A DNA stretch of 64,000 nucleotides, from positions 1,674,001 to 1,738,000 of the forward strand of contig CAMRHE010000322.1 in NCBI GenBank assembly GCA_947044405.1. The letters run 5' to 3'. How positions within the stretch are numbered: the first letter of the stretch is position 1; every line of letters begins with the position of its first letter. The stretch comes from Leptodactylus fallax. Lineage: Eukaryota; Chordata; Amphibia; Anura; Leptodactylidae. Both the position numbers and the translations under genes were made by a program. Shown here piece by piece: positions 8,894-21,857 of the stretch. The notes below the pieces were generated by a model, which was not told the DNA's origin, did no database searches, and saw nothing but the letters and a program-made list of their open reading frames with translations.

Positions 8894-10484
8894 CAGTGGG
8901 GAAAAAAAGTATTTAGCCATCAATTGTGCAAGTTCTCCCACTTAAAAAGATGAGAGAGGCCTGTAATTGACATCATAGGTAGACCTCAACTATGAGAGAC
9001 AAAATGAGAAAACATATCTAGAAAATCACATTGTCTGATTTTTTTAAGAATTTATTTGCAAATTATGGTGGAAAATAAGTATTTGGTCACCTACAGACTA
9101 GCAAGATTTCTGGATCTCACAGACCTGTAACTTCTTCTTTAAGAAGCTCCTCTGTCCTCCACTCATTACCTGTAGTAATGGCACCTGTTTGAAATTGTTA
9201 TCAGTATAAAAGACACCTGTCCACAACCTCAAACAGTCACACTCCAAACTCCACTATGGTGAAGACTAAAGAGCTGTGGAAGGGCACCAGAAACAAAACT
9301 GTAGACCTGCACCAGGCTGGGAAGACTGAATCTGCAATAGGCAAGCAGCTTGGTATGAAGAAATCAACTGTGGGAGCAATAATTAGAAAATGGAAGACAT
9401 ACAAGACATCTCCTTCGATCAGGGGCTCCATGCAAGATCTCACCCCGTGGGGTCAAAATGATCACAAGAACGGTGAGCAAAAATCCCAGAACCACACAGG
9501 GGGACCTAGTGAATGACCTGCAGAAAGCTGGAACTAACGTAACAAAGGCTACCATCAGTAACACACTATGCCGCCAGTGACTCAGATCCTGCAGTGCCAG
9601 ACGTTTCCCCCTGCTTAAACCAGTACATATCTGGGCCCGTCTCAAGTTTGCTAGAGAGCATTTGGATGTTCCAGAAGAGTATTGGGAGAATGTCATATGG
9701 TCAGATGAAACCAAAGTAGAACTGTGGTAGAAACACAACTCGTCGAGCTTGGAGGAGAGTGAATGCTGAGTTGCATCCAAAGAACACCATACCTACTGTA
9801 AAGCATGGGGGTGGCAACATCATGCTTTGGGGTTTCTCTGCAAAGGGACCAGGACGACTGATCCGTGTACATGAAAGAATGAATGGGGCCATGTATCGTG
9901 AGATTTTGAGTGCAAACCTCCTTCCATCAGCTCCTTCCATCAACACTGAAGATGAAACGTGTTCGGGTCTTTCAGCATGGCAATGATCCCAAGCACACCG
10001 CCAGGGCAATGAAGGAGTGGCTTCGTAAGAAGCATTTCAAGGTCCTGGAGTGGCCTAGCCAGTGTCCAGATCTCAACCCCATAGAAAACCTTTGGAGGGA
10101 GTTGAAAGTCCGTGTTGCCCAGCGACAGCCCCAAAACATCACTGCTCTAGAGGAGATCTGCATGGAGGAATGGGCCAACATACCAGCAATAGTGTGTGCC
10201 AACCTTGTGAAGACTTACACAAAACGTTTGACCTCTGTCATTGCCAACAAAGGATATTTAACAAAGTATTGAGATGAACTTTTGTTATTGACCACTTATT
10301 TTCCACCATAATTTGCAAATAAATTCTTTAAAAAGCAGACAATGTGATTTTCTGGATTTGTTTTCTCATTTTGTCTCTCATAGTTGAGGTCTACCTATGA
10401 TGTCAATTACAGACCTCTCTCATCTTTTTAAGTGGGAGAACTTGCACAATTGGTGGCTGACTAAATACTTTTTTTTCCCCACTG
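8894..10484 (+). mobile_element. Tc1-type transposon, copy 1
   Basis: 1591 bp with inverted ends CAGTGGGGAAAAAAAGTATTT and its complement, preceded by TA (8892-8893); the right side has a slightly altered TTATA. The sub-terminal inverted repeats extend about 190 bp ('gacatcataggtagacctc' on both sides). Same family as the copy at 28647-31325. Confidence 0.9.
9256..10272 (+). pseudogene. Tc1 transposase, frameshifted
   Basis: Starts at an ATG (9256) with [20 protein letters not shown], the first helix-turn-helix of the paired-like DNA-binding domain. The frame then breaks near 9430-9520. The DDE part is readable in pieces: the SDETK region near 9703 (with a stop just after), [19 protein letters not shown] near 9776, FQHGNDPKH near 9972 and [13 protein letters not shown] near 10067, ending ANKGYLTKY at 10272. 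The second catalytic aspartate is G in the HGNDPKH motif. Inactive by several frameshifts and stops. Confidence 0.85.
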
Positions 10485-10990
10485 TTATATGCATCAAGAC
10501 AGCCCCATACAATATAATATGCTCCCCAGAGCCCCACATAGTATAATGCTCCACAGTGGCCCCACACAGTATAATAGGCTCAACACAGTGCCCCCCCCCC
10601 CAGTGTAATACCCCATAGTGGCCCCACACAGTATAATAAGCTCCCCAGGAGCCTTGAGCTGCTTCAGGTGAATCCCTCGAAATTAGTTTCAACGAATATT
10701 TGCGAAGTTCAGACCTCTGGTTCGTTTCAGTGTTGCTATTATACTCTGCTGGGGATCTCTTCAGACCCCAGAGTGTAATAAGTGGAGGCCCAGGGGAGGT
10801 GAGGAGAATAACAAACATATATATAACAAACTTATTCTCACCTCTCCTGGGCATCCTTACATCATTCACCGTCTCCAGCTTCCTCTTCAGGTCTGCAGCT
10901 AATGTCACACATTCTGGACATCACTGCTGAGGCCTGTGATTGATGCCTAAGTGAATATAAATGTTTGTTATTTTTACTCAGCTCCCCTGG

Positions 10991-12637
10991 GCAGGCTTCT
11001 TTTCTCCTTTCCCTAGTTATTTCTCATTACTAAGGGGGTAACACACTATGTACCTGGATGTAGTTATACCTGCATTCAGTCTTCCTCTACCATGTATAAC
11101 AAGCATATTGGTCTCCTTGTAGATGCCAATACGGTTGAAATTGCTGCCTTTGTTAGTAGCAGCCCCGGGGTGGGCTCCATAGAGTAAGTGAGCCAGCAGA
11201 TACTGCTACTTAGGCACTACTGTCAGATGGGCAATGTCGAACAGGAACAGGAAAGGGGTGTAATTCAGAGCACCAATCAGAGATGGAGCTGTGTCAGAGC
11301 TCAGAATCCCACTACTTGCCTGATCCTGCCCACCTGACAGTACATAGTCTAAATAGCATATCAGAAAAAAAATTAACAGGACTTATTGCCTGGGAACAGA
11401 GATGGCTAGAGAAAAATTTCCAACTGTGCTAGAATAAGTGGAGCAGCACCTGTTAAAGGGATTTTTTTCTTCTCCCTCTCTCACCAACTTGGCCTGCTCT
11501 CTGTCTTCTTCTCACTTCCTATATTCTTCAGCAAGCTGGTGGGCAGGCTTTGGCTGTTTGAGGGACAGGACACCATGAAGTATCTAAGTAAATATAGCCA
11601 TTGCCATGAGAGATTATTTGTTATCATTACTAGAAATATAATAGAACTGCAGATCAAATAATATGCACAGTAAATGTATATTGCATTACACAGGTTTGTA
11701 TAGAACAGTTATGCAGGCAAGGGACGTATGCAGGCAGTAAACTCAATATTATATTTTTGCTTAAATGATGCGATAACAATATTATCCAAGCCTTTATCAG
11801 CAAAATGCAATTAGCTGACCTGATTGTCATGACCATAGAAAATAAACAGCAAAAAAACTCAGCCCCACTAGATCAAAGTGAGTCAGGTCATCTGACCTGG
11901 TATCAGATACGGGCTGGGTGCTTTGACAAAGATGTGTGACAATGAGAGGAATAATCTCACATAGCAGCAAACAAAGCAGATTTGCTAAAGCAATGTATTT
12001 ACGAAAACTCTTGTACTTACATAAGCTAGCAGGATAGGTAGGATCCTTGAGATGGGAATACACTTTTAAATACTGCAAAGAGCTAGACCTGGCATAGGTG
12101 GTGAAAGATTTTCTTTAGGGTGATAATAAGAACCTGATTGTGGCAAATATATATAGACCACAAGTACAACTACTGCTTGAAGGGATAGTTCTTGTCTTAG
12201 AGGTTTGTATGGAATGATGTGATGGTTATGAAACAAGTCAAGTGATATTTCTCTGGAGACAATTTACTCTGCACATAATGGATTTGCCTGACTAGTCACC
12301 CCTAAAATCGCAGATGTAGACAGCTCTTGCTGTGATGTAGATGAAGTATAAGGAGTCAGAAGAACTGCACATTTTTGATGATGTAATTCTAAGCATTGTG
12401 TCTAGAAAATCACAAATATTTTTCTACATCTTGACTTTCACGTAAAACTCTCTTGAGTGTATTTCCCCAGACACTTTTTCATCGTTTGGTTTTTAGTTGC
12501 AAACACTTTCAAGGCTGAAAATCATCATGGGACATGAATCTAGCTGATGTAATGCTTTGCAGCACCATAGCAACATTATTTCTGTCATTACAAAACCAGG
12601 ATCTGTATGCGGCAGAATATATGGTTTCGTATAAGTA
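10991..12637. other. Mostly unassigned DNA, no gene
   Basis: Apart from one unit of the 6.5-7.0 kb tandem repeat (about 11018-11080) I see no repeat family and no ORF with recognisable content. Short ORFs here look random. Confidence 0.5.
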
Positions 12638-14231
12638 CAGTGCCTTGCGAAAGTATTCGGCCCCCTTGAACTTTTCAACCTTTTGCCACATTTCAGGCTT
12701 CAAACATAAAGATATAACATTTTAATTTTTTTGGTGAAGAATCAACAAGTGGGACACAATTGTGAAGTGGAACGAAATTTATTGGTTATTTAAACTTTTG
12801 TAAAAAATAAAAAACTGAAAAGTGGGGCATGCAATATTATTTGGCCCCTTTACTTTCAGTGCAGCAAACTCACTCCAGAAGTTCAGTGAGGATCTCTGAA
12901 CGATCCAATGTTGTCCTAAATGATTGATGATAAATATAATCCACCTGTGTGTAATCAAGTCTCCGTATAAATGCACCTGCTCTGTGGTAGTTTCAGGGTT
13001 CTGTTTAAAGCGCAGAGAGCATCATGAAGACCAAGGAACACACCAGGCAGGTCCGTGATACTGTTGTGGAGAAGTTTAAAGCCGGATTTGGATACAAAAA
13101 GATTTCCCAAACTTTAAACATCCCAAGGAACACTGTGCAAGCGATCATATTGAAATGGAAGGAGTATCAGACCACTGCAAATCTACCAAGACCCGGCCGT
13201 CCCTCTAAACTTTCAAGCCAAGAGGCCCATGATCACTCTGGATGAACTGCAGAGATCTACAGCTGAGGTGGGAGAGTCTGTCCATAGGACAACAATCAGT
13301 CGTACACTGCACAAATCTGGCCTTTATGGAAGAGTGGCAAGAAGAAAGCCATTTCTCAAAGATATCCATAAAAAGTCTAGTTTAAAGTTTGCCACAAGCC
13401 ACCTGGGAGACACACCAAACATGTGGAAGAAGGTGCTCTGGTCAGATGAAACCAAAATCGAACTTTTTGGCCACAATGCAAAACGATATGTTTGGCGTTA
13501 AAGCAACACAGCTCATCACCCAGAACACACCATCCCCACTGTCAAACATGGTGGTGGCAGCATCATGGTTTGGGTCTTCTTTTCTTCAGCAGAGACAGGG
13601 AAGATGGTTAAAATTGATGGGAAGATGGATGGAGCCAAATACAGGATCATTCTGGAAGAAAACCTGTTGGAGTCTACAAAAGACCTGAGACTGGGACGGA
13701 GATTTATCTTCCAACAAGACAATGATCCCAAACATAAAGCAAAATCTACAATGGAATGGTTCACAAATAAACGTATCCAAGTGTTAGAATGGCCAAGTCA
13801 AAGTCCAGACCTGAATCCAATCGAGAATCTGTGGAAAGAGCTGAAAACTGCTGTTCACAAACGCTCTCCATCCAACCTCACTGAGCTCGAGCTGTTTTCC
13901 AAGGAAGAATGGGCAAGAATTTCAGTCTCTCGATGTGTAAAACTGATAGAGACATACCCCAAGCGAGTTGCAGCTGTAATCGCAGCAAAAGGTGGCGCTA
14001 CAAAGTATTAACTTAAGGGGGCCGAATAATTTGGCACGCCCCACTTTTCAGTTTTTTATTTTTTACAAAAGTTTAAAATATCCAATAAATTTCGTTCCAC
14101 TTCACGATTGTGTCCCACTTGTTGTTGATTCTTCACCAATAAATTAAAATTTTATATCCTTATGTTTGAAGCCTGAAATGTGGCAAAAGGTTGAAAAGTT
14201 CAAGGGGGCCGAATACTTTCACAAGGCACTC
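12638..14231 (+). mobile_element. Tc1-type transposon, copy 2
   Basis: 1594 bp; ends CAGTGCCTTGCGAAAGTATTC and a complementary right end (last base C for G), flanked by TA at 12636-12637 and 14232-14233. Same family as 21858-23489. Confidence 0.92.
13024..14011 (+). pseudogene. Tc1 transposase, copy 2, broken
   Basis: ATG at 13024 (MKTKEHTRQVRDTVVEKF), helix-turn-helix, then RPGRPSKLS linker. A deletion of roughly 32 bp near 13215, judged against the copy at 22250, shifts the frame. SDETKIELF (about 13443), an in-frame TAA after YVWR at 13499, then FQQDNDPKH (about 13709) and [14 protein letters not shown] (about 13805), ending GATKY at 14011. A DD34E enzyme in its family; this copy cannot be translated whole. 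Confidence 0.88.
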
Positions 14232-14869
14232 TATATATTTTTAATTCTAGTGAGCGGAATAATACATTTTTTAAAACAAATGTACTTTGAATGCTACTCA
14301 CCCATTCAGCTGCTACATCTTAATTAGTCCATCTTATCTTCTCCATGGTGCCTGGATGTTCCCACTGGCTTAGGCAAAATAATGTGTCAATAGCTCTGCA
14401 TAAGTAACGTTCGGTGGGACCCCCTACCCTTTCCCTACAGCATATTCTACACAGTGGAAGTTATGGATGCTGCAATGGTGTCTCATAGACTTGAAAGTGG
14501 TACAGCTATAGTACCCACAACCGCTGTTATCAAGAATACAGTAAGGCTAGATGCACATGAAAGTGGTGTAAAACGGTCGTGAAAAAAGTAAATTTTTCAT
14601 GGCCATCTTGCACCCGAGGGGCACTTGTTTTCACGGATCCTCCATACATTTCAGGACATGACTGTCAAAAGAATGGTCATGTGAAACTAATGTTGCCATG
14701 TGACGTCTGTTAAAAAACGGATGTCACATGGCCAGTTTTAACTATCATGTGAATGTAGACTAAGTAAGTAGCATAGCACCCAGGAAACAGCTGATCAGCA
14801 GGCACTTGACAGTCAGAACCCTGCAGATTTAAAATTGATGTCCTATCTTAATGATATATATTATTATAA
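14232..14869. other. Unassigned DNA with a probable small MITE
   Basis: About 14542-14762 begins 'aaggctagatgcacatgaaag' and ends 'catgtgaatgtagactaag', an imperfect inverted pair of the Harbinger-MITE type common in this window. The rest is unassigned. Confidence 0.4.
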
Positions 14870-15492
14870 TGATCGGAGGCCCAGGGGAGGTGAGCGAACA
14901 TAAAAACCAGTGTTACTCACCTCTACTGGGCTCCGGGGTAATTCTCCCCTGACTTTGGGCCTCTTTAGGGTTGTTACGTGGGTCAGGCCGGGGTCGCAAC
15001 ACATAATGACACCGGCGTAACTTACATCTGTGACGTCATTGAAGGGGGACAAAAACAGCAGGCAGTCATGCTGGAGCGCAGGAGAGGTGATTAACACTGT
15101 TTCTTATGTTTGTCATCTTACCTCGGCCTCCAATAATAATAATTTGTGGGTGGTATAGCCCAAAAATTTCAGGTTTTGCTGAACCTGAAATTTTTGCAAT
15201 ATTTGCAAAAAACACTGTTGGGGCCACGATGGGACATAATGGCACATTATATTGTGTGCAGTGGCCGCTATGGGATATTATACTGTGTACAGGGGCCACT
15301 ATGGGACATTATACTGGGTGGAGGGGCTACTATAGAATATTATTCTGTCTGGAGACCACTTTGGGACATTATAGTGTGTGTAAATGGGGTGTTATACTGT
15401 GTGGGGGCCAGGAAAGAGGGTGCTAGGCCATGGGGGGGCCAAATCAAAAGTTTGCTATGGGGCCCAGTCTTTGCTAGTTACGCCCCTGCAGT
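14870..15492 (+). mobile_element. Degraded copy of the hAT-like minisatellite family
   Basis: Contains 'ggcccaggggaggtgagcgaacataaaa' near 14878, a GC-rich middle, a palindrome around 15150-15200 made from 'cctgaaatttttgc', a few minisatellite units (15220-15400) and the end 'gctagttacgcccctg' at about 15490, matching the right end of 7338-8639. Confidence 0.55.
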
Positions 15493-16190
15493 ATGTGTAA
15501 TATCATCCTTAACATAGAGACCCTGTTAATCAGCTTCCGATATCTCTAGACCCCTGTGACTATGTGGGCAGAAGCAGGTGATTCAGTGATAGATTAAGAC
15601 AGTATTCAAACAACAGTAACGAAAAGTCAGTGCGATGACCGCTGTTGTAACAGTGGCAGTGAATTAACTATTTACATGTCCGTTTTTCTGACTAACTGTT
15701 TTTCACGGCATACAAAAAAACTAGCGTGCTCTATCTATCTCTGTCAAAAGGACATAGATAGATTTGTGTGAATAGACCCATAGACATTCTGAGGGAAAAG
15801 ACCTCTGGTTGATCGATTAGCAAGTGTAGGGAACTGCCATTTCTACTAGTATATAATGTATCTAGCTTATCTGCCCCTGCAGTTTGGCTTCAGAGACCCC
15901 AGGCATTCAGTGCAGGGTTTGTTTTGTAAATACAGTGAGTCAGAGACATGTGAGGCAGAGCTGCTGTGAGACAGACATGTTATGTCTGTGGGAGTCTAAG
16001 GCAGGTGGTAGGTGTAATTCTAAGGAGTAGATAAGTAGATATTTAAGAATCTATATCCTTGAGATCAGCTGGTGAAGCTGCTCTACCTTATTTCAGAGCC
16101 ACCTGTTCCACTTTACTTCAGAGTATATAGTTAGGTTTGTGTTACCCCCTATATACTCACAGGACCTAGCTAGTAACTGTAGTTAGGGAT

Positions 16191-16234
<44 letters not shown>

Positions 16235-16904
16235 CAGGGCAGTGATAGGTTAGGCTTCCGACGGCCAACTAGCTAGTTTGAGGCCCGGTTGCACTAGTAG
16301 TTTAGCTGGCAGGTTAAGGACTCAGTGTTAGGGTAGTCAGGCCTGCATCTACTACCATTACTGTCGCCCTGTTTGCTGCCTGTGAAGGATCTCATCATCA
16401 TCTCCTGATCGGCTGTCTGTCATCTCCTGGAAGAATCCGAGGATCCACAGTCATCCACAGGGGCCCCTGCATCTCTTCTGTTGCCTGGAGGTATTGTGCA
16501 CCGGACTCTTGCTATATATCTATATATAGATACCCGGGTATATAACCTAAGACTGTTGCGGACTTGCTGGTTGTTGTAGTACTGCTGTGTTCTGAGTATA
16601 TTGTATGTATGTACTATTACCCTGTTGATTCTTATAAAGCTACTGTTATAACCTTATGTGGTATCTGTATGTATTCTTCAGACTGTGAGATTAGTACAGT
16701 GATCCTTGTTAAGGCTACTAACTGTACTTCATGGGTAAGTCCCAGGTGGACGCACTGATATATTTCATATATGTTCCCACTCTTCCCTTCAGCAAAGGCT
16801 TCAGGTCCTATTATACACACAGGTCAGCGCCAGAGTCTGTTGCGGGAGGGATAATACTCATACCCCCCCCCAAATAGGGCTACACAAGCATCCACTAAAA
16901 ATAC
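15493..16904. other. Unassigned DNA with an (AT)n run
   Basis: An AT dinucleotide repeat spans about 16192-16230. The surrounding sequence (15880-16860) could be an old LTR or other repeat, but I find no paired end and no protein motif. Confidence 0.4.
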
Positions 16905-17399
16905 AGTAAGTTTATCTTGGACAGTACATGGTTCCAGTAATCCATGTGTTTAGTCTGCTTGTCTTCAGCAAACTGTATGCGGGCTTTCGTGTGCATCATC
17001 TTTAGAAGAGGCTTCCTTCTGGGACGACAGCAGACCAATTGCAGACAAATTGCAGACCAATTTGATGCAGTGTGTGGCGTATGGTCTGAGCACTGACAGG
17101 CTGACTCCACCTCTTTAACCTCTGCAGCAATGCTGGCAGCACTCATACCTCTATTTTGCAAAGACAACCTCTGGACATGACGCTGAACATGAGCACTCAA
17201 CTTCTTAGGTCAACCATGTTGACCAGGCTTGTTCAGAGTGAAACCTGTCTTGTTAAACCGCTGTAAGGTCTTGGCCACGGTGCTGCAATTCAGTTTCAGG
17301 GTGTTGGCAGTCTTCTTATAGCTTAGGCCATTTATGAAGAGCAACAATTTCTCTTTTTTTTTTTTTTTAGCTCTTCAGAGACTTGCCATGAGGTGCCAT
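16905..17399 (-). pseudogene. Tc1 transposase N-terminal fragment
   Basis: Starts at ATG 17397-17399 (MAPHGKS), includes a T-rich/A-rich run that breaks the frame, helix-turn-helix sequence and then HVQRHVQRLSLQNRGMSAASIAAEV. It ends with RKPLLKMMHTKARIQFAEDKQ and HMDYWNHVL just before where the first catalytic aspartate would come. The DDE domain is absent. Confidence 0.8.
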
Positions 17400-17639
17400 G
17401 TTGAACTTTCAGTGACCAGCATGAGAGAGTGTGAGAACGATAACACCAAATTTAAGACATTTGCTCCACACTCACACCTGAGACCTTGTAACACTAACGA
17501 GTCACATGACACCGGGAAGGGAAAAAGGCTAATTGGGCATAATTTGTCCATTTTCACTTAGGGGTGTACTCACTTTTGTTACCAGGGGTTTAAATAATTA
17601 CAAAAATGTGAGTGGTGTACTCATTTTTGTGAGATACTG
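16905..17639 (-). mobile_element. Tc1-type transposon fragment, 3' half missing
   Basis: The right terminus is complementary to CAGTATCTCACAAAAATGAG and is followed by TA (17640-17641), a widespread vertebrate Tc1 end. The left part breaks off inside the transposase at about 16905. Confidence 0.8.
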
Positions 17640-17949
17640 TAGATGCTTCAAAAACGTTACAATTTTTTAAAATATTCTATTCTTACCCATACAACTGATA
17701 CAGCACTCGGCTCCAGATCACCGCCGCCTAGAAAGCACAGCACCAGCAACTAAAGGTGGTAAGCCCACCAGGGCAGCCACCTACAGACCCCCAGGAGAGG
17801 ACCCAGGCAACACCTCCTGGCACATATAGTAATGCTCTGGCACAAACCTGCAACCCTGTGGCTGAATACTATGCCTCTCCAGCTCACTCGTGGCTCATCT
17901 TACCACCTGATTCAGGCCCAACAAATACCCTCGCTGAATCCCCAAAGTG

Positions 17950-18448
17950 AGACTCCCCATTGGCCTCTAACCCGGCAATAAAATATAGGCAGAATGCTGC
18001 TCCGACCAATGACTGAGATTGGAAAGCTCACATCAGGGCTATCCCTACCAAAGAGGACATTGAGACCCTTTATCAGAAAAAATGAAGGATGCTCATGTAC
18101 AGACCTCCCATACTCTTGACTTACACAGACAGGTGCTACAGGAGCACATGACTAAAATTGCTGACATTCTCACTCATATTCACAACATTGAGAACAGACA
18201 TAGGAGAAACAATCTGCATATCAGGGTCCTCCAGGAAGAAATTGATAATGCCCACCTAGATTCCTGGGCTCAGGAGTTCTTTACAACTTTACTGGGAATT
18301 CGCCATTGGAAATCGACAGGATACATAGGTCCCTGGGTCCAAGAACCACTGACCTGTCCTTGTGATGTTATCTGTAGGATTCATTTCTATAAAGACAAGG
18401 AGGCTATTCTGAGAAAGTCCAGAAATGGGGAACCTACACGGTACATGA
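17950..18448 (+). pseudogene. L1/Tx1-type non-LTR retrotransposon ORF1 remnant
   Basis: The stretch around 18180-18240 reads IENRHRRNNLHIRVL, the 'ENRSRRNN(I/L)R' start of the L1 ORF1 RNA-recognition region. It is followed by CDVICRIHFYKDKEAILRK (about 18360-18420), the typical end of that region. An upstream helical part (HRQVLQEHMTKIADILTHI) would be the coiled coil. There is no ORF2 nearby and no poly-A tail, so this is a short fragment. Confidence 0.65.
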
Positions 18449-18479
18449 CTCTTTTTTTTTTTCGGCTCCCACTCAGTAT

Positions 18480-18632
18480 AAAGCCCCCCTATTTTTGACC
18501 CCCACACAATATATGACCACTTTTTCTTGTCCCCTACACAGTATATGACCCCCTTTCCCCCCCAGTATATGGCACCCCTTTTTTGCCCCCCCCAGTATAT
18601 GACCCCGTTTTTTTGCCCCCCCCCCCCCCCCC
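18480..18632. repeat. Short C-rich minisatellite
   Basis: Four to five copies of 'ccccacacagtatatgaccc', with long C and T runs. Confidence 0.7.
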
Positions 18633-18892
18633 ATTATTTATGCCATAAGCTTAGTCATGTGTTTGTTGCGGAAGCCAAAGTTAGAACGGCAGACGATATT
18701 TTGTTGTTTTGTACTCTTTTTTTTTCTTTGAAAAATTAGTTACGATAAGAATTGATTGAACCACAAATATACAGTACTCCAGGGTTTAGTGTATTAATAT
18801 CCACTCCTAGTAACAGGAGTTCTTTCACCAAGCAGCACCTATAGAAAATGCTAATGACTTACCAGTAATTAGATGTTTTAAAATTATTTAGC

Positions 18893-18960
18893 GGTAATTG
18901 GAACCCACGACAGCTCCCAGAGAGAGGATCCGACCATGGGCACAGGAAACCTATGGAACA
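18893..18960 (-). repeat. DIRS inverted terminal repeat, 3' side
   Basis: Imperfect reverse complement of 28364-28420; shared core 'ggtttcctg' ... 'gctgtcgtggg'. Confidence 0.6.
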
Positions 18961-18988
18961 AAAAGGTAGAGTCTCTCCTAACCCTCAG

Positions 18989-19021
18989 TGAGAGAGAGAG
19001 AGAGAGAGAGAGCGGAGAGAG

Positions 19022-19100
<79 letters not shown>
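18989..19100. repeat. (GA)n microsatellite
   Basis: About 55 GA units with two small interruptions near 19012-19026. Confidence 0.97.
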
Positions 19101-19102
<2 letters not shown>

Positions 19103-19299
19103 CCAGTTTACATGTAACTCATTTTATTATTATAATTTTTTTTTTGCATGCTATACCCGGGGGCAAACATAAGACCATACAGAAGAAAAAAGGGAGGGAT
19201 AAAGGACTGTGCTGTCATGGGTTCTGGAAAATCCAATTACTGGTAAGTATCATTTTTCCCATCACCCAAAACAACACCCACAGAGAGTAAAATAGGAAA

Positions 19300-20329
19300 A
19301 TTAGGGAAGGACCATCACTTGTAAAACTTTCCTACAAAAAGAAAGATCAGCAGAAGCCACAGTGTCTAGCCTATAATGGTGAAAAAAGGTAGCAGGTGAA
19401 GACCAGGTTGCTACTTTGCAGATAGATTCTATGGAAGCATCATCTCTCTCACCCCAAGAGGTGGCAACCGCTCTAGTTGAATGTGCCTTGAGCCCTACCT
19501 GGGTGGAAAAGGCCCTAAGAACTATAAGCCAGGGAGATTTTTAGTCTCACCCTCCTAGCCATACTACATTTAGAGTCTGCCTTCCATTTATTGGGACCTG
19601 AAAAGAGAACAAAAAGGGAAATAGATTTCCTCCAGGAGGAAGTAGAGGACAAATACGGGATTAGACGATGTGTTACATCCATACAGCGGTACTCCTGCTC
19701 TTTAGCATTACTTAGGTTAGCACAGAGGGAGGGGAGAACTATCTCCTGAGATCTGTGAAATTTTGAGGCTACTCTGGAAAAAAAAAGCTTGGTCAGGTTT
19801 AATTATTACCCTGTCATCTGTAATGACAGTAAAGGGTGGATTAACCGATAGAGCCTGTAATTCCCCTATACGATGTGCCAAAGTAAGAGCCACTAAAAGA
19901 ATCACTTTCAGGGATAAATTTTTTAATACGGTTAGAATCAAATGGTTCAAAGGGAGGTTTAGTTAAGGCAGACAGAAGTTCAAGTCCCAGGGAAGAACCC
20001 TGGACACAACAACAGGTCTACATCTAGGGGTGTCCTTGATGAACCTAATCACCCAGGGCTTCTTCAGCCAATTTAACGTCTAGCAGAGCACTAAGGGCCA
20101 AAACCTGGACTTTTAAAGTGCTGTTAGAAAGACCCTTTTCTATCTCCTTCTGAAGGAACTCCAGAACCTGATTTCTAGATATATTCCGAAGCTCCCCCAG
20201 AGAACTCCCTAAAAGTTTGAAAAACCTGAACCAAGTCCTAGTGTAGATTTTAGTAGTGACCAGTTTTCTGCTTTTTACAAGAGTGGTAATGAGATTCTGA
20301 GAAAACCCTTTTGAGACTAGCAATCTCAA
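19300..20329 (-). pseudogene. DIRS tyrosine recombinase
   Basis: The N-terminal core-binding part (20329-20045) contains LVTTKIYTRTWFRFFKL and FLQKEIEKGLSNSTLKVQVL, a hallmark of vertebrate DIRS recombinases. Next comes the catalytic start VALTLAHRIGELQALS (about 19890-19840) with the first active-site arginine. The C-terminal part is readable in 19716-19300 as LFVLFSGPNKWKADSKCSMARR, a degraded H-x-x-R block, and a final HHYRLDT with the probable nucleophilic tyrosine. Family role: integrates the circular DNA copy without target duplication. Several stops and frameshifts. Confidence 0.82.
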
Positions 20330-20863
20330 AATTCCAGGTCATCCAGGCTCAAATTCCAAGCCGTCAAAAGGAAGTGGCTGGACTCTGGAAGAGAATGGGG
20401 CCCTGACATAGAAGGTCCTGGCTGACTGGGAGAATCCAAGGGCCCAAAATGGAAAGTATCTTTAAACCAGGCTCTCTTCGGCCAAAAGGGGCAATTAGAA
20501 AGACCCTCGCTTGATCCTCCCTGATCTTCCTCAGAACTGCTGGAATGACAAAGAAGGGAGAAAAGGCATAAACTAGACTGAAATCCCACTTCTGGGACAG
20601 AACAGCCCGCCAAAGGGGGAATCCTCTGGGTTTAGGGAAAAAAAAATATCTCCACTTTCTTGTTTGACCAACTGGCAAAGAGATCTATTTCCAGGACCCC
20701 TCCAAGCTCTGGTGATCTCTAAAAAGATTGAAGGGTTCAATTTCCACTCGATCTGTTTCAGGCTGAGACAGTTCAAGAATTACGCTCTAAAATTGTCCGA
20801 CCCCCTGACATGCAGGGAGGACAAAGAGAGAACCAAAGGCTCTGGCAGTAGTAGAATTTGGGT
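20330..20863 (-). pseudogene. DIRS RNase H and C-terminal pol region
   Basis: Reads in shifting frames: LKQIEWKLNPSIFLEITRAW, PEDSPFGGLFCPRSG, AFSPFFVIPAVLRKIREDQA and ILPVSQDLLCQGPI, the ordered landmarks of the DIRS pol C-terminus between RNase H and the recombinase. It continues 24264 leftwards across the hAT insertion. Confidence 0.78.
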
Positions 20864-21857
20864 CAGAGGCGTAGCTAGCGGGGAGGCAGAGGGGCGGCTG
20901 CCCCGGGCCCACTGACATTGTAGGGCCCACTGTGGGGCCACCATTAATACATCTTTTACTTTTAACTAGATCGGTGTCTGTAGACACCGATCTAGTTAAA
21001 AGGCTTCCTGCCACTTGCTGTCTTGTAAACCGCAAGCCACTTCAGGCCTGCTGTTTACATGACAACGAGAACACAGTCATCAGCACAGGCGGTGCGATGA
21101 TGTCACAACATCGTGCCTCCTACACTGAGATGCTGACTTCCTGTGCGTGGACCCTGCGCACAGAGAGCGGGTCAAGAAGAGAAAGTGGCGGCTCCATTCG
21201 TCATGATCGCAGGTAGGTGAGTATAACTTATATTTGTTTTGTTTTAGCTTAGTTATGGGTATTTTAATAGTATAAGGGGTTGTTAGGAGGGGGAATTATA
21301 ACTATAAGGGAGGGGGCATTATGAACATAAGGGGGCGTCATTTATATAAGGGTTATTACGGGGTACAAGGGGGGAAGTTATTTATATTAGGAGGTATTAT
21401 GAATATAAGGGGTTGGTCATCGATATAAGAGGTCATTAGGGGTGCAGTATTTATGTCAGGGGGAATCGGGCATAATATGAGTGGGCAATTAATTTAATTA
21501 CAGTGACACTTGGGCTTTATTAAAACTAAAGCCCCACGTAGCGGGCTGCAGCAAAAAAGCGCTGCAGAAAAACCGCGGCATTAACATTGTGGTTTTTCCC
21601 GCAGCGCTTTTCAGAGAAGGGCCACAGATTTTTCCTCTGCAGACTTTCTGCTTCCATTATAACTATAAGGAAACCGCCGGAGTTTCCGTAGGTATAATTG
21701 ACATGCTGCGATTTCCAAAACTGAGGAAACCTCTGCGAACTTTCTGTGTAAAGCGCAGCAGGAAGAACAGCACTTTTTTGCTGCGGGACGCCACATGGGA
21801 CCTTAGCCTTAAGGAGTTTTCCAGCTCATTTTTAATTGATGATCTATCCTCAGAATA

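Larger units (their letters stand above)
8640..10990 (-). mobile_element. Truncated second copy of the hAT-like minisatellite family, split by Tc1
   Basis: 8640-8891 and 10485-10660 carry degenerate minisatellite units in the opposite sense (cacacagtataatgctcc, cacagtggcc). Further right come the palindrome (10740-10780) and the 'ggcccaggggaggtgag' block seen in the other family members. The Tc1 copy 8894-10484 sits inside. Confidence 0.55.

Noticed and set aside
15880..16860. Possible LTR or old retroelement
   Set aside because: No second copy, no paired ends, no primer site or ORF; left as unassigned.
18936..19290. ORFs rich in Arg-Glu
   Set aside because: Translation of the (GA)n microsatellite.
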